Source: an uncultured Flavobacteriaceae bacterium (GTDB taxonomy: Bacteria; Bacteroidota; Bacteroidia; Flavobacteriales; Flavobacteriaceae). Taken from it: 64,000 nt of DNA. The translations under genes were made by a program, and so were the position numbers. Location of the stretch: the NCBI GenBank assembly GCA_947493535.1, contig CANLRK010000009.1, forward strand, positions 1 to 64,000, written 5' to 3'. Below, piece after piece: positions 11,075 to 19,744 of the stretch (the first letter of the stretch is position 1; each line of letters starts with the position of its first letter). The notes under the pieces were generated by a model, which worked only from the letters and a program-made list of their open reading frames with translations, was not told where the DNA came from and ran no database searches.

Positions 11075-11962
11075 ATGAAAAACGTAGCAGTAATAGGAGC
11101 AGGAACAATGGGTAACGGTATTGCACATACTTTTGCTCAATGCGGATATAAAGTTCAATTAATAGATATTTCTCAAGAATCCTTAAACAAAGGAATGGCA
11201 ACCATAACACGAAACTTAGATCGTATGGTAGCTAAAGAAAAAATAACAGAAGCTGACAAAAATGCTACTTTAAGTAACATCACTACCTATACTACCATAA
11301 AAGAAGGGGTAGAATACGCTGGGTTAGTTGTGGAAGCTGCAACCGAAAATCTTGATTTAAAACTAAAAATATTTAAAGATTTAGACGAGCTATGTCCTGA
11401 TGACACTATTTTGGCTACCAACACTTCTTCTATTTCAATCACACAAATTGCAGCGGTAACATCAAGACCAGAAATGGTTATCGGAATGCACTTTATGAAT
11501 CCCGTACCAATTATGAAATTGGTAGAGATTATTAGAGGGTATAATACTTCTGATGAAGTAACAAATACTATCATGGAGCTTTCTAAGAAATTACATAAAA
11601 TCCCTACCGAAGTAAATGATTATCCAGGTTTTGTTGCTAATCGTATTTTAATGCCAATGATTAACGAAGCCATCGAAACCTTATACAATGGAGTTGCTGG
11701 TGTTGAAGAAATTGACACCGTTATGAAACTAGGTATGGCACACCCTATGGGACCATTACAATTAGCAGATTTTATTGGTTTAGATGTGTGTTTATCTATC
11801 CTAAACGTAATGCACGACGGATTTAAAAACCCTAAATATGCTCCATGCCCACTATTAGTAAACATGGTTATGGCTGGTAAATTAGGTGTAAAATCGAAAG
11901 AAGGTTTTTACGATTATTCAGAAAGTAGAAAAGCAGAAAAAGTAGCAAAAATGTTTGCGTAA
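11075..11962 (+). CDS. 3-hydroxybutyryl-CoA dehydrogenase family
   Basis: It oxidises or reduces 3-hydroxyacyl-CoA with NAD(H), in fatty-acid oxidation or butanoate metabolism. The 295-residue single-function form fits. NAD loop GAGTMGNGIAHTFAQCGY, then TNTSSISITQIA, the catalytic GMHFMNPVPIMKLVEIIRG and the C-terminal dimer domain with GFVANRILMPMINEA and GPLQLADFIGLD are all intact. It is close behind the Gfo/Idh/MocA gene and followed by a terminator at 11983-12019. Whether it works in degradation or synthesis cannot be seen here. Confidence 0.92.
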   Translation: MKNVAVIGAGTMGNGIAHTFAQCGYKVQLIDISQESLNKGMATITRNLDRMVAKEKITEADKNATLSNITTYTTIKEGVEYAGLVVEAATENLDLKLKIFKDLDELCPDDTILATNTSSISITQIAAVTSRPEMVIGMHFMNPVPIMKLVEIIRGYNTSDEVTNTIMELSKKLHKIPTEVNDYPGFVANRILMPMINEAIETLYNGVAGVEEIDTVMKLGMAHPMGPLQLADFIGLDVCLSILNVMHDGFKNPKYAPCPLLVNMVMAGKLGVKSKEGFYDYSESRKAEKVAKMFA

Positions 11963-11982
11963 CTATTCTATAACTTACACAA

Positions 11983-12019
11983 AAAACCTCATACACTTTT
12001 CAGAAAGTTATGAGGTTTT
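11983..12019 (+). terminator. Intrinsic terminator after the hydroxyacyl-CoA dehydrogenase gene
   Basis: A hairpin with arms AAAACCTCAT and ATGAGGTTTT around a roughly 17-nt loop, with A-rich and T-rich flanks. It begins about 20 bases after the stop of the preceding gene. Confidence 0.75.
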
Positions 12020-12101
12020 ATTATAATAATACGGCTATACAGCAAACATTGTAGTAAAAAAAGCATATTTTTAATATTGATAAAGCTCTTGTATCAAAAT
12101 T

Positions 12102-13319
12102 ATGGCTAAAGTAAAACCATTTAAAGCAGTAAGACCTACACGTGATAAAGCTAATTTAGTTGTATCTAGATCCTATCATATATACGATAAAGAAGGCTTA
12201 GAGTTTCGATTAAAGAACAACCCCTACTCTTTTTTACAAATATTAAATCCTGGGTACAAATTTGCTCAAGAAATATCCACCAAAAAAGAATTCAATTTAG
12301 TACGTAATAGATATCATGAGTTTAAAGATGAAAATTTTTTCACTCAAGATAATGTTCCTAAATTTTATTTATATAAAATGGTTACTCGAAAAGATTCTTT
12401 TATTGGTATTATAGGAGCTACTGCTGTTGATGATTATGAAAAAAACGTTATTAAAATACATGAAGATACGCTTGAGAAAAGAGAATTACTCTTTAAAGAA
12501 TATATAGATACTGTGGGGTTTAATGCAGAACCTGTTTTACTAACATATCCTAAAAACAAAGTTTTAGACAATTTGTATGACATTATTATGCAAGAACGCC
12601 CTGAGTATGAGTTTTCTACAACCGACAGAATATCTCATTTTTTATGGCTCATTGAAGATCCTGAAAAAATAAAAACTATTGAGCAAGAGTTTAAAACAAT
12701 TGATAGCTTATATATAGCCGACGGACATCACAGAAGTGCTTCTTCTGCGCTTTTAGCTAAAGATTATCCTAGCACAGATGCTTCTCAGAAGTATTTTATG
12801 AGTTGCCTTATTCCTGAAGACAATTTAAAAATATATGAGTTTTACAGACTTGTTAAAGATTTAAATGGCTTATCTAAAAAAGAATTTTTAATTCAGTTAG
12901 ACGCAATATTTACTATTGAAAATTGTGGCTTAAACCCAAGAAAACTATCACAACAACATCATTTTAGCATGTATCTTGACGAAGAGTTTTACATACTGCA
13001 TTTACGCTCAAAGTTTAAAAACTTTGAAAATGCCTTAGAAGCCCTTGATGCACAAATACTCTATAAACTAGTACTAAACCCTATTTTAGGCATAAATGAT
13101 TTGAGAAACGAAAAAAGGCTCGACTATCTTCCTGGTACTAATGATTTAATTCAATTGAAACGAAAAGCAGACACCGAAGGTTTTCAGGTAGCTTTTGGTA
13201 TGCTTCCTATTAGCATTAATCAAATGAAAGAAATTGCTAATAATAACCTAAGCATGCCTCCTAAAAGTACTTACATTGAACCTAAACTACGAAGTGGTTT
13301 AACTATTTATGAATTTTAG
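12102..13319 (+). CDS. DUF1015 family protein
   Basis: A 405-residue cytoplasmic protein of the DUF1015 family, recognised from the opening KPFKAVRPTRDKA and the invariant-looking IADGHHRSASSALL near residue 207. The function is not established, and no catalytic mechanism is claimed here. The gene follows a terminator and precedes yggS by 33 bases on the same strand. Confidence 0.85.
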   Translation: MAKVKPFKAVRPTRDKANLVVSRSYHIYDKEGLEFRLKNNPYSFLQILNPGYKFAQEISTKKEFNLVRNRYHEFKDENFFTQDNVPKFYLYKMVTRKDSFIGIIGATAVDDYEKNVIKIHEDTLEKRELLFKEYIDTVGFNAEPVLLTYPKNKVLDNLYDIIMQERPEYEFSTTDRISHFLWLIEDPEKIKTIEQEFKTIDSLYIADGHHRSASSALLAKDYPSTDASQKYFMSCLIPEDNLKIYEFYRLVKDLNGLSKKEFLIQLDAIFTIENCGLNPRKLSQQHHFSMYLDEEFYILHLRSKFKNFENALEALDAQILYKLVLNPILGINDLRNEKRLDYLPGTNDLIQLKRKADTEGFQVAFGMLPISINQMKEIANNNLSMPPKSTYIEPKLRSGLTIYEF

Positions 13320-13352
13320 TAATATACTAACATAAAAATCACAAACTCATAA

Positions 13353-14021
13353 ATGAGTATAAAAGAAAACTTAAATACCATTCAAAAAACTATTCCTAAA
13401 GGAATAACTTTAGTTGCTGTTTCTAAAACCAAACCCGCAACTGCAATTCAAGAAGCCTACAATGCTGGCCAACGAGTTTTTGGTGAAAACCGCATTCATG
13501 AAATGGCTAAAAAATATGAGGCATTACCTAAAGATATAGAGTGGCACATGATTGGTCATGTGCAGCGCAATAAGGTAAAGTACATGGCTCATTTTGTTAC
13601 ATTAATTCATGCTGTAGACAATTTAAAACTCCTAGAAGAAATTAATAAGCAAGCTCAAAAACACAATAGAATAATAAATTGCTTACTCCAACTAAAAATT
13701 GCAGAGGAAGATAGTAAACATGGTATGAATGAATCAGAACTTATAGCAGTTTTAAATTCAGATAAACTTGTTAACTACAAGCATATTAACATTGTTGGTT
13801 TAATGGGTATGGCAACATTTACTGAAAACCAACAGCAAATAATTAATGAGTTTAACTATTTGAAAACTGTTTTTGATAAATTAAACACTAATAAAACATT
13901 CAACTGTAATTTAAAAACCATTTCTATGGGTATGAGTGGCGATTATGAAAGTGCCATAAATTGCGGTAGTAACATGGTTAGAATAGGAAGTAGTATATTT
14001 GGTAATAGAAATTATAATTAA
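13353..14021 (+). CDS. yggS: YggS/PLPBP family pyridoxal-phosphate homeostasis protein
   Basis: A 222-residue PLP-binding protein with a single TIM-barrel domain. The PLP lysine lies in LVAVSKTKPA. FGENRIHEM, WHMIGHVQRNK, VGLMGMA and SMGMSGDYESAI follow as in the family. It buffers PLP and affects amino-acid pools and has no proven enzymatic activity. Its TAA stop at 14019-14021 lies in the same frame as the following exonuclease gene, with only two sense codons between stop and the most likely start of that gene. Confidence 0.93.
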   Translation: MSIKENLNTIQKTIPKGITLVAVSKTKPATAIQEAYNAGQRVFGENRIHEMAKKYEALPKDIEWHMIGHVQRNKVKYMAHFVTLIHAVDNLKLLEEINKQAQKHNRIINCLLQLKIAEEDSKHGMNESELIAVLNSDKLVNYKHINIVGLMGMATFTENQQQIINEFNYLKTVFDKLNTNKTFNCNLKTISMGMSGDYESAINCGSNMVRIGSSIFGNRNYN

Positions 14022-14027
14022 AAGCTT

Positions 14028-15404
14028 ATTTACGCAATTGTTGACATAGAAACCACTGGAGGTAAATTTAATGAAGAAGGCATTACTGAAATTGCCATAT
14101 ACAAATATGACGGTCATGAAATTATTGATCAGTTTATATCCTTAGTAAACCCTGAAAAAGAAATTCAACCTTTTGTAGTTAACTTAACAGGTATTAACAA
14201 TAAAATGTTACGCAATGCTCCAAAGTTTCATGAAATTGCTAAACGCATTGTTGAAATTACGGAAGATTGTATTTTAGTTGCGCATAACAGTTCTTTTGAT
14301 TATCGAATTTTACGTACTGAGTTTAGGCGCTTAGGTTATAATTATAAACGTAAAACACTTTGCACTGTTGAACTAAGTAAAAAACTCATTCCTGGCCAAG
14401 AAAAATACAAATTAGGCACATTAGTAAAAGCCCTAGGTATACCTATGTCCAACAGGCACAGAGCATCTGGTGATGCTTTAGCTACTGTTAAACTTTTTAA
14501 GTTACTACTTGACAAAGATGTGACCAAACAGATTGTAAATAAAACCATTAAATCCGGTGTAGAAAAAGCTAAGAAAATTAATCCTAAACTAACTGCTATT
14601 ATAGAAAACTTACCTACTAAAACAGGAGTTTACTATATTCATAAAGCAGATGGAAAAATTATTTATATTGGTAAAAGTAAAAATATTAAAAAAAGGGTTA
14701 CACAACATTTTTTAGGCACTAACAGAAAATCAAAAAGAATACAACAGCTAGTAGTAGCGGTTACTTATGAGGAAACCGGAAATGAGCTTATTGCGCTATT
14801 AAAAGAAAGTAACGAAATTAAAAAAAATCAACCTGTTTTTAATCGTGCACAGCGCAAAACATTTTTTGAGTTAGGCTTATATAAAGTTAAAAATGAACAA
14901 GGATATTTAAGCTTAAAATTAGATAAAATAGATTATAGAAAAAAAGCAATAACTGCATTTTCATCAGCTAGCGAAGCACAAAAATTCTTATTAAAAATTA
15001 CAGAAAATTACAAGTTGTGCCAAGCCGTTAACTATTTAACTATAACCAAAGGAACTTGTTTTCCTTACAAAATAAAAGAATGTAATGGCGCTTGTTGTTT
15101 AGAAGAAACTCCAAAAGAATACAACAAACGTGTTAATTTCTTTTTAGACGATTACACCTATAAAAATGCTAATAAAATTATTATTGACTCAGGAAGAACA
15201 CCAGATGAGCGCAGTGCTATTCTGATAGAAAATGGGGTTTATAAAGGATTTGGATTTTATCAATTAAATCACCAAATTACCAATATTGAAATTTTACGAG
15301 ATGTTATTACTCCCATGGAAGATACTAGAGACACCCAACATATTATACAAAGTTTCTTACGCAGGAAACGTGTAAAAAAAATACTTCAATTACCTAATCA
15401 ATAA
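14028..15404 (+). CDS. DnaQ-like exonuclease fused to a GIY-YIG domain
   Basis: A nuclease of about 458 residues. The N-terminal DEDD 3'-5' exonuclease domain resembles DNA polymerase III epsilon, with VDIETTGG (Asp6, Glu8), VAHNSSFDYRIL and NRHRASGDALAT. It is followed by a GIY-YIG domain (GVYYIHKADGKIIYIGKSKNIKKR) like the N-terminus of UvrC/Cho, pointing to DNA repair. The first ATG in frame is at 14205, but starting there removes the catalytic motif. No ATG, GTG or TTG exists upstream in this frame. Comparison with relatives remembered as beginning MYAIVDIETTG makes ATT at 14028 the likely start, possibly helped by translational coupling to yggS, which ends 6 bases earlier. A sequencing error or a degraded start is the alternative. 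Confidence 0.75.
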   Translation: MYAIVDIETTGGKFNEEGITEIAIYKYDGHEIIDQFISLVNPEKEIQPFVVNLTGINNKMLRNAPKFHEIAKRIVEITEDCILVAHNSSFDYRILRTEFRRLGYNYKRKTLCTVELSKKLIPGQEKYKLGTLVKALGIPMSNRHRASGDALATVKLFKLLLDKDVTKQIVNKTIKSGVEKAKKINPKLTAIIENLPTKTGVYYIHKADGKIIYIGKSKNIKKRVTQHFLGTNRKSKRIQQLVVAVTYEETGNELIALLKESNEIKKNQPVFNRAQRKTFFELGLYKVKNEQGYLSLKLDKIDYRKKAITAFSSASEAQKFLLKITENYKLCQAVNYLTITKGTCFPYKIKECNGACCLEETPKEYNKRVNFFLDDYTYKNANKIIIDSGRTPDERSAILIENGVYKGFGFYQLNHQITNIEILRDVITPMEDTRDTQHIIQSFLRRKRVKKILQLPNQ

Positions 15405-15416
15405 TAACCATTAGTT

Positions 15417-16247
15417 TTGGAAACAATTAACCCACAAAAAAAATGGAAAAAAAGGCTTCATGAAATTATTTATGAAGCAGACACTACTGCAGGAAAATGG
15501 TTCGATATAGTACTACTATTTTTAATCATTACGAGCGTTATTGTTGTAATGCTAGAAAGCGTTGCTCACATTCATCAAGATTATGACAGAGAGCTTGACA
15601 TTATAGAGTGGGTTATTACTATTTTATTTACTATTGAATATATTGCTCGTGTGGCCGTTATAAAAAAGCCATCAGAATATATTTTTAGCTTTTACGGTAT
15701 TGTTGATTTTTTTTCAACCATACCAAAATATTTATCACTATTCCTTGTGGGCTCACACGCATTAATTGCATTACGTGCCTTGCGCTTATTACGTGTTTTT
15801 AGAATTTTAAAACTCGCTCGATTTATAGGCGAAGGAAACTTAATGATTAGAGCTTTAAAAGCCAGTAGAGCAAAAATTTTAGTGTTTTTACTAGCTGTTT
15901 TCATGTTATGTGTTATTTTGGGTACTATTATGTACATGATTGAAGGTGATGCAGATAGTGGTTTTACAAGCATCCCTAGAAGTGTGTATTGGTCTATTGT
16001 TACTTTAACCACGGTAGGTTATGGTGATATTGCTCCTGCAACATCTTTAGGACAATTTGTAGCTTCAATTATTATGATTTTAGGTTATGCAATAATTGCG
16101 GTACCTACAGGAATCGTAACTTCCGAAATGGCTAAAAATAAAGGTCGTGTAAATTTAAATACACAGCATTGTGCTAACTGTAATAATGACAATCATACAG
16201 ATAAAGCTCAGTTTTGTCATGAATGTGGTCATCATCTACATAAATAA
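15417..16247 (+). CDS. Voltage-gated-type potassium channel with C-terminal zinc ribbon
   Basis: A 276-residue inner-membrane channel with a six-helix Kv layout. S4-like helix at 115-135 carries regularly spaced arginines (120, 123, 126, 129). The pore loop holds selectivity filter TTVGYGD (198-204), then S6. After S6 comes a short cytoplasmic tail ending in a four-cysteine zinc ribbon (Cys252, 255, 267, 270), where many relatives have no such domain. The start codon is TTG at 15417, 12 bases after the nuclease stop. It should conduct K+. The metal-binding tail may sense or assemble, which is inference. Confidence 0.88.
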   Translation: METINPQKKWKKRLHEIIYEADTTAGKWFDIVLLFLIITSVIVVMLESVAHIHQDYDRELDIIEWVITILFTIEYIARVAVIKKPSEYIFSFYGIVDFFSTIPKYLSLFLVGSHALIALRALRLLRVFRILKLARFIGEGNLMIRALKASRAKILVFLLAVFMLCVILGTIMYMIEGDADSGFTSIPRSVYWSIVTLTTVGYGDIAPATSLGQFVASIIMILGYAIIAVPTGIVTSEMAKNKGRVNLNTQHCANCNNDNHTDKAQFCHECGHHLHK

Positions 16248-16256
16248 ATCATTCTC

Positions 16257-17171
16257 TTGAGTTTAAAGCAAAAATACTTAGTAAGCATTGTTGGTGCCAC
16301 AGCAATAGGAAAAACTGCTCTTAGTATTAAACTAGCACAGCAGTACAATACCGCAATTATTTCCTGTGATTCTAGGCAATTTTACAAAGAAATGACTATC
16401 GGAACAGCTGTTCCTGAACCGGAAGAACTAACTGCAGCTCCTCATTATTTTATCCAAAACAAATCAATTTTTGATAGCTATAATGTAGGAAGCTTTGAGC
16501 ATGATGCCTTAGCCAAGTTAAACGAGCTTTTTATAAAACACGATGTTGTTATAATGGTTGGAGGATCGGGAATGTATGTAAATGCTGTAGTTAATGGTTT
16601 AGATAACTTTCCTGAAGTTGATACTACCATAAGAGAGCGACTTACACAACAATTGGCTACAGATGGAATTGAAGTGCTACAAAAACAATTACAGCAGCTA
16701 GATCCGTTAAGCTATAAAAATATAGCTATTGATAATCCGCAACGCTTGAGCAGAGCTTTAGAAATTTGTATTGGTACTGGCAGACCTTATTCTTCTTTTC
16801 TAAATAAAAAGAAAAACCCACGAATGTTTAGTACCATATCTGTAGGGCTAACTGCCGATAGATCTTTGATGTACGATCGGATAAATAAGAGAGTAGATAT
16901 TATGCTCGAAAAAGGATTACTTGAAGAAGCAAAAACCTTGTATCCTTACAAACACTTAAACGCGCTTAATACTGTTGGCTACAAAGAACTTATGAAATAT
17001 TTTGATGGTGAATGGGAGTTAGACTTTGCCGTTTCAGAAATTAAAAAAAATACGCGACGCTTTGCCAAACGACAAGTAACATGGTTTAAGCGCAACCCAG
17101 AAACACAATGGTTTAATTATAGCTATCAGCTTGATGACATTATAAACTATATTAATCAAAAGCAAACTTAA
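16257..17171 (+). CDS. miaA: tRNA dimethylallyltransferase
   Basis: MiaA adds the dimethylallyl group to N6 of A37 in tRNAs reading U-starting codons. The 304-residue protein has P-loop VGATAIGKTAL, SCDSRQFYKEMTIGTA, VGGSGMYVNAV, NPQRLSRALEI and, at the C-terminus, TRRFAKRQVTWFKR, all in family order. The start is TTG at 16257, 9 bases after the channel stop, with no ATG close by. Confidence 0.95.
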   Translation: MSLKQKYLVSIVGATAIGKTALSIKLAQQYNTAIISCDSRQFYKEMTIGTAVPEPEELTAAPHYFIQNKSIFDSYNVGSFEHDALAKLNELFIKHDVVIMVGGSGMYVNAVVNGLDNFPEVDTTIRERLTQQLATDGIEVLQKQLQQLDPLSYKNIAIDNPQRLSRALEICIGTGRPYSSFLNKKKNPRMFSTISVGLTADRSLMYDRINKRVDIMLEKGLLEEAKTLYPYKHLNALNTVGYKELMKYFDGEWELDFAVSEIKKNTRRFAKRQVTWFKRNPETQWFNYSYQLDDIINYINQKQT

Positions 17172-17243
17172 TTTTATGTAGTAAACTTATCAAATGTAAC
17201 AGTTTATCCGTAAATTAGTATTTATAAGCGATATTGAAATAAG

Positions 17244-17462
17244 ATGATTTTTTTAGAAACCATGGGAGCTTGGCAATTGGTTATTATATTAACCATACTA
17301 CTCTTAGGTATTTTACCTACAATTATTGCATTGATTGATATTTTAAAAAATCAGTTTGATGGTAATCGTAAACTAATATGGCTATTAATAGTTGTACTTA
17401 CCAATATTTTTGGTGCTTTTCTGTATTTTTTAATTGGAAGAGATCAACGTATTAAAAGCTAA
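17244..17462 (+). CDS. Small two-helix membrane protein, PLDc_N-like
   Basis: A 72-residue protein with two hydrophobic helices (about 10-33 and 42-65) separated by the loop LKNQFDGNRKLIW and ending FLIGRDQRIKS. This is the pattern of the short phospholipase-D N-terminal membrane domain (PLDc_N) found as stand-alone proteins in Bacteroidota. There is no catalytic HKD motif, so it is not an enzyme. The role is unknown. Confidence 0.75.
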   Translation: MIFLETMGAWQLVIILTILLLGILPTIIALIDILKNQFDGNRKLIWLLIVVLTNIFGAFLYFLIGRDQRIKS

Positions 17463-17572
17463 ATTTTACTCTCCCAAAGCTTGTATATGTTTAATATACA
17501 ATACTTTCATAGCACTTAAACTATAACTCTATTTTTATATTAAATTAAAAAATGAACTCTAAATATTTTAAT

Positions 17573-17597
17573 TAGTTAGGATTCCTTACTATATTTG
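17573..17597 (+). promoter_or_regulatory. Palindromic operator overlapping the -7 box of the thioredoxin-like gene
   Basis: TAGTTAGGATTCCTTACTA (17573-17591) is a near-perfect 19-bp palindrome. It runs directly into TATATTTG (17590-17597), an exact TAnnTTTG -7 box. Related sites lie at 17883-17918 and 17950-17968, ahead of the MarR gene, so the MarR-family protein is the likely binder and would block RNA polymerase here. Confidence 0.65.
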
Positions 17598-17636
17598 TAG
17601 TGGTAATATTACTATTAATCATTAAAAAATAAAACT

Positions 17637-17870
17637 ATGAGTAAGTCAGTTTTTTATCATGCAGGTTGTCCTGTATGTATTAGTGCCGAGCAAGATATAT
17701 TAAACCTTGTTGATGCCTCAAAAGTAGATGTTGTAAACTTTGCGGAAGATAAATCGAGGTTTGAAGAAGCAGAACGTTTAGGGGTAAAGTCGGTTCCTGC
17801 ATTAGTAACACCTAACGGAAATGTATTACATATAAATTTTGGCGCATCAATGGATGATGTAAGAGGCTAA
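17637..17870 (+). CDS. Small thioredoxin-like protein (CPVC)
   Basis: A 77-residue thioredoxin/glutaredoxin-fold protein with redox motif CPVC (Cys11, Cys14) close to the N-terminus, then a strand-helix-strand and the cis-proline segment KSVPALVTPNG. There is no signal peptide, so it should be cytoplasmic. Expression is probably controlled by the MarR-family protein encoded next, since the promoter holds a palindrome that recurs before the regulator gene. It may reduce, or report on, a specific partner thiol. The partner is unknown. Confidence 0.8.
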   Translation: MSKSVFYHAGCPVCISAEQDILNLVDASKVDVVNFAEDKSRFEEAERLGVKSVPALVTPNGNVLHINFGASMDDVRG

Positions 17871-17882
17871 TTGGAGGAAACT

Positions 17883-17918
17883 TAGTTAGGATTCTATTTT
17901 ACTATCGAATCCTAACTA
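17883..17918. repeat. Perfect 12-bp inverted repeat between the thioredoxin-like and MarR genes
   Basis: TAGTTAGGATTC (17883-17894) and GAATCCTAACTA (17907-17918) are exact reverse complements around a 12-nt spacer. The half-site is the same as in the operator at 17573. It may be a looping or secondary operator, or an mRNA hairpin at the end of the thioredoxin-like gene. It lacks a clear U tract. Confidence 0.6.
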
Positions 17919-17949
17919 TAAAATTAAAAAACTTGAAGCAGCAAAGATT

Positions 17950-17968
17950 TAATTAGGATTACTAACTT
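17950..17968 (+). promoter_or_regulatory. Third operator-like site, ahead of the MarR gene
   Basis: TAATTAGGATTACTAACTT aligns with the 17573 site at 15 of 19 positions. It lies 25 bases before the MarR start and suggests autoregulation. Confidence 0.5.
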
Positions 17969-17993
17969 AGCCATAAGTAATTATAAATCTATT

Positions 17994-18596
17994 ATGAGCA
18001 GTTCCATTTTTAATCCAAATCATCCACAAGATATTTCAAGTAAAATTGTTGCTAGTTTAGAACGTATTTCAGAAGTTTTTAAAGCATTACTTTGGGAAAA
18101 AGCTAAACAAATTGGATTGAGTCCTATACAAATTCAACTTCTAATATTTATTGCCTACCATAAAGTTAACCTGTGTAATGTAAGTAAACTAGCTAAAGAA
18201 TTTAATTTAACTAAACCTACTGTTAGTGATGCTGTTAAGGTTTTAGAAAGAAAAGGGTTAATTGTAAAAGATCACTCTTCTACTGACAACAGAAGTTATA
18301 GTATTCACTTATCTGCAAAAGGAGAAAAAATAGTTTCGGAAACTAATAATTTTGCTAATCCTGTGCAAAAACAACTCCTACAAATACCTCCTAACAACTT
18401 AGAAACTGTTTATAGTACATTAACCCAGCTCATCTATAAACTAAACCAAAGCGGTATTCTTTCCGTTCAACGCACTTGTTTTGGTTGCAAATTTTACTCA
18501 AATAAAAATGACACACATTATTGTAATTTACTTGAACAAAAATTACGTACGAGTGATATTAAACTAGATTGCCCGGAATTTGAAGAAAAAAACTAA
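17994..18596 (+). CDS. MarR-family regulator with C-terminal four-cysteine cluster
   Basis: A 200-residue winged-helix regulator. The MarR DNA-binding part includes NVSKLAKEFNLTKPTVSDAVKVLERKGLI and the wing with DNRSYSIHLS. Beyond the usual length (about 140-150) it adds a tail with Cys162, Cys165, Cys177 and Cys193 (CFGC, YCNLL, DCPEF), fit to bind zinc or an iron-sulfur cluster or to sense oxidants. The three related palindromes around the upstream thioredoxin-like gene and this gene are its likely targets. It converges with the membrane hydrolase gene 8 bases further on. Confidence 0.85.
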   Translation: MSSSIFNPNHPQDISSKIVASLERISEVFKALLWEKAKQIGLSPIQIQLLIFIAYHKVNLCNVSKLAKEFNLTKPTVSDAVKVLERKGLIVKDHSSTDNRSYSIHLSAKGEKIVSETNNFANPVQKQLLQIPPNNLETVYSTLTQLIYKLNQSGILSVQRTCFGCKFYSNKNDTHYCNLLEQKLRTSDIKLDCPEFEEKN

Positions 18597-18604
18597 CTCA
18601 TTAA

Positions 18605-19600
18605 TTAATTCCCCTTAACTCTACACCAAAGATCTTTTAATGATTGTACTGCTTTTTTATGATCTCTAGGCACTTCCGTAATAATAGTTTTATCTTGTCC
18701 TTTAGAAATCTCAAAACTGAATGCAAAATTCTGATCATTAGGTGCAACGCTCAATAAGCCAAAACGTAAATCATTAATACGTAGCTCTCCTTCTTTTTCT
18801 GTAACCGTATACCAATTATTTGTTATATGAATGAGTCTTTTCACTGTATTATCCTTATTGAAATCATTTAACAAATAATGTTTTTTGGGATAGGAATAAA
18901 ACTTTATTGGTTGCGTATCAAACAAGGAGTAATATCCTATTAAAAAATCTTTGTCTGTTTCTATATTAGCTGACCAAAGTATAGCATTTAAAGGCGTAGG
19001 TTTAGTTTCAATTTCTTTATATACTATTCCTTGTTTATCCAATGCCGAAGTAAATTTAGTATAGGTTATTCCTTTTAAAACTAAAGTTATACCCATATAT
19101 ACACTACTTATTATAAGCCCCCAATTATTAAGCTTTCTTCTTTTGATAGAGCTTTTCGGTTGAAACATGGCTAATAATAAGAATAATAAAAAAGGAATTG
19201 TGTATAGCGGATCGACCACAAAGATATTTTTAAACGCTAACCGAATATCAAACGGCCAAAATAACTGTGTTCCCCAAGTAGTATGTGCATCTAAAATTGG
19301 ATGAGTTAAAAATCCCCAAAACATTAATTTAGCCCATTCTTTAGCTGTAGCTTTTTTTTCATACAACGAAATAAACCATCCAAAAAACCACCCAAAAACC
19401 ACTGAAAAAACAATAGAGTGTGTAAATCCCCGATGCATTTCTAAAGCTGTAACTGTATCATAAAATTTACCTGCTAATACATCCAAATCTGGTATAGTTC
19501 CAGCAATAGCACCATATAGCATAGCCTTATTTCCTACTTTTTTCCCTAATACCGCTTCTCCTACAGCAGCACCAAGAACTATTTGAGTAAGTGAATCCAT
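18605..19600 (-). CDS. Membrane-bound metal-dependent hydrolase, YdjM-like
   Basis: A 331-residue inner-membrane protein. The N-terminal domain fits the YdjM/LexA-binding membrane family: MDSLTQIVLGAAVGEA, PDLDVLAG, HRGFTHSIVF and THPILDAHTTWGTQLFWPF, with the His/Asp residues that would hold a metal. Four or five hydrophobic helices follow. The C-terminal 130 residues form a soluble domain of unknown role. The physiological substrate is unknown. Confidence 0.82.
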   Translation of the reverse strand: MDSLTQIVLGAAVGEAVLGKKVGNKAMLYGAIAGTIPDLDVLAGKFYDTVTALEMHRGFTHSIVFSVVFGWFFGWFISLYEKKATAKEWAKLMFWGFLTHPILDAHTTWGTQLFWPFDIRLAFKNIFVVDPLYTIPFLLFLLLAMFQPKSSIKRRKLNNWGLIISSVYMGITLVLKGITYTKFTSALDKQGIVYKEIETKPTPLNAILWSANIETDKDFLIGYYSLFDTQPIKFYSYPKKHYLLNDFNKDNTVKRLIHITNNWYTVTEKEGELRINDLRFGLLSVAPNDQNFAFSFEISKGQDKTIITEVPRDHKKAVQSLKDLWCRVKGN

Positions 19601-19729
19601 ATAGCTAAAGTAATAGAATTATATCTGATATACTTTACTTTTTAAACTACATATCTTAAAAAAATACTGCATTCTCTTATATAATTTAGGTATTACTACT
19701 AAAACTTTTATGAATCCTTATTTAATTTG

Positions 19730-19737
19730 TACCTTTG
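19730..19737 (+). promoter_or_regulatory. Strong -7 box ahead of a very short ORF
   Basis: TACCTTTG is an exact TAnnTTTG match. Transcription from it would start almost at the ATG at 19745, giving a leaderless or nearly leaderless message. Confidence 0.5.
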
Positions 19738-19744
19738 TGCACGT

